From: Chryseobacterium sp. StRB126
GTDB taxonomy: Bacteria > Bacteroidota > Bacteroidia > Flavobacteriales > Weeksellaceae
NCBI RefSeq assembly: GCF_000829375.1
Contig: NZ_AP014624.1
Coordinates: 4,836,001 to 4,900,000 of the forward strand
DNA length: 64,000 nucleotides
Direction of reading: 5' to 3'
Shown here: piece by piece, positions 63,548 to 64,000 of the stretch
Layout of the letters: every line of letters starts with the position of its first letter
Numbering within the stretch: position 1 is the stretch's first letter
Program-made: the position numbers and the translations under genes
The notes under the pieces: model-generated
Told to the model about the DNA's origin: nothing
Database searches by the model: none
Seen by the model: the letters and a program-made list of their open reading frames with translations, nothing else

Positions 63548-64000
63548 TTAAAAATTAATAGTAAAATTAGCTCCAAAGGTTCTGGTTGTAGGCATTGCTC
63601 CAATAGAATAACCTCTAGATAAATTAGCACCCTGTACTCCAGTGGCCGAACCTCCTGTATACCCTGCTTCAGGATCTGCATAAGGTAAATTCTTATGAAT
63701 AATCCATAAATTTCTTCCAAATACTCCAAACTTCATACTCTTGATGAAAGTATTGGCATATAAGCTTTTTGGTACATCAAAATAGATCGCAGCTTCTCTT
63801 AATTTAATGAAGGTTGCATCATAAACGAATTCTTTTGCTGCATATTGTCCTGTACGTAATAATGATCCAGATATTGTTTTAATCGGAACATTATTTTGAA
63901 CATACTGTCCATTTTGCATTACTACACCTGGCAATATTGCTCCTGGTTCTCTGATAGCCAACGTTTCAGGATATAATCCAGTATCAGTTCCATACAACAT
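63548..64000 (-). CDS. SusC/RagA-family TonB-linked outer-membrane protein, C-terminal end (cut by window edge)
   Basis: Only the last 150 residues are present. They show SusC C-terminal signatures: FVYDATFIKLREAAIYFDVP (the conserved 'd.sflRLk.v.l.Y.lP' segment), FGVFGRNLWIIHKNLPYADP and a terminal barrel strand FGANFTINF. The gene is upstream of and co-directional with susD. The start lies outside the window. Confidence 0.95.
   Translation of the reverse strand: MLYGTDTGLYPETLAIREPGAILPGVVMQNGQYVQNNVPIKTISGSLLRTGQYAAKEFVYDATFIKLREAAIYFDVPKSLYANTFIKSMKFGVFGRNLWIIHKNLPYADPEAGYTGGSATGVQGANLSRGYSIGAMPTTRTFGANFTINF

Overview
The window looks like a chromosomal segment of a Flavobacteriia member, most likely a Chryseobacterium or close relative (Weeksellaceae). 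The evidence is AT-rich DNA with a strong AT bias in gene spacers, Bacteroidota-type promoters (TTG, about 20 bp, then TAnnTTTG), a SusC/SusD pair, a fused CcoN-CcoO oxidase subunit, a short MenE, families such as DUF4846, and two small double-glycine-type leader peptides of a kind common in Chryseobacterium. I see no transposase, integrase, CRISPR array, rRNA or tRNA, so this is mostly ordinary core and lightly accessory chromosome.

Layout. 1-5.5 kb (minus): 5' end of sucC, a ClC channel, a TonB-C-like secreted protein, and a tightly coupled chain HMG-CoA reductase > 55-aa membrane protein > secreted RsiV-like protein > DUF423. 5.7-11 kb: a radical-SAM DNA-repair pair (plus), a 1.2-kb tandem repeat loaded with same-strand consensus DnaA boxes, then an AlkC-like/peroxiredoxin pair (minus) divergent from an HxlR regulator. 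11.4-14.5 kb: DUF4846 lipoprotein, pfkA, gapA. 14.5-20 kb: an unrecognised two-gene secreted/OM unit, a LuxR-type regulator next to an MpaB-like oxygenase, a membrane protein and a frameshifted gene remnant. 20-28.4 kb: recA, a hypothetical, an S9 peptidase, htpG and a coiled-coil XRE regulator. 28.4-34 kb: an alkyltransferase-like protein with the active-site Cys replaced by Ala, a 48-aa protein missed by length cut-offs, a deoxyhypusine-synthase-family enzyme, greA-like, a broken beta-barrel gene, arfB and menE, separated by repeat-rich spacers. 34-43 kb: small membrane/lipoproteins, an ACT protein, HdeD, a secreted agmatine-deiminase/PAD-family enzyme with a beta-barrel partner, an AraC/GyrI regulator, a DUF2268 metallopeptidase, an amino-acid permease and a C1q-like secreted protein. 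43-47.5 kb: a response regulator and a large propeller sensor kinase. 47.7-51 kb: ccoNO-ccoP. 51-59.5 kb: tamB, a TamA/BamA-like OMP lipoprotein and a YihY/BrkB protein in one operon. 59.6-64 kb: argS, two convergent 45-aa four-Cys leader peptides, susD and the 3' end of susC.

Most genes fall into short operons ended by clear intrinsic terminators. The points most worth following are the DnaA-box repeat array, the pair of small Cys-rich export-leader peptides, several hidden small genes, and local gene decay (frameshifted barrel, duplicated barrel 3' end, ATA-start gene).
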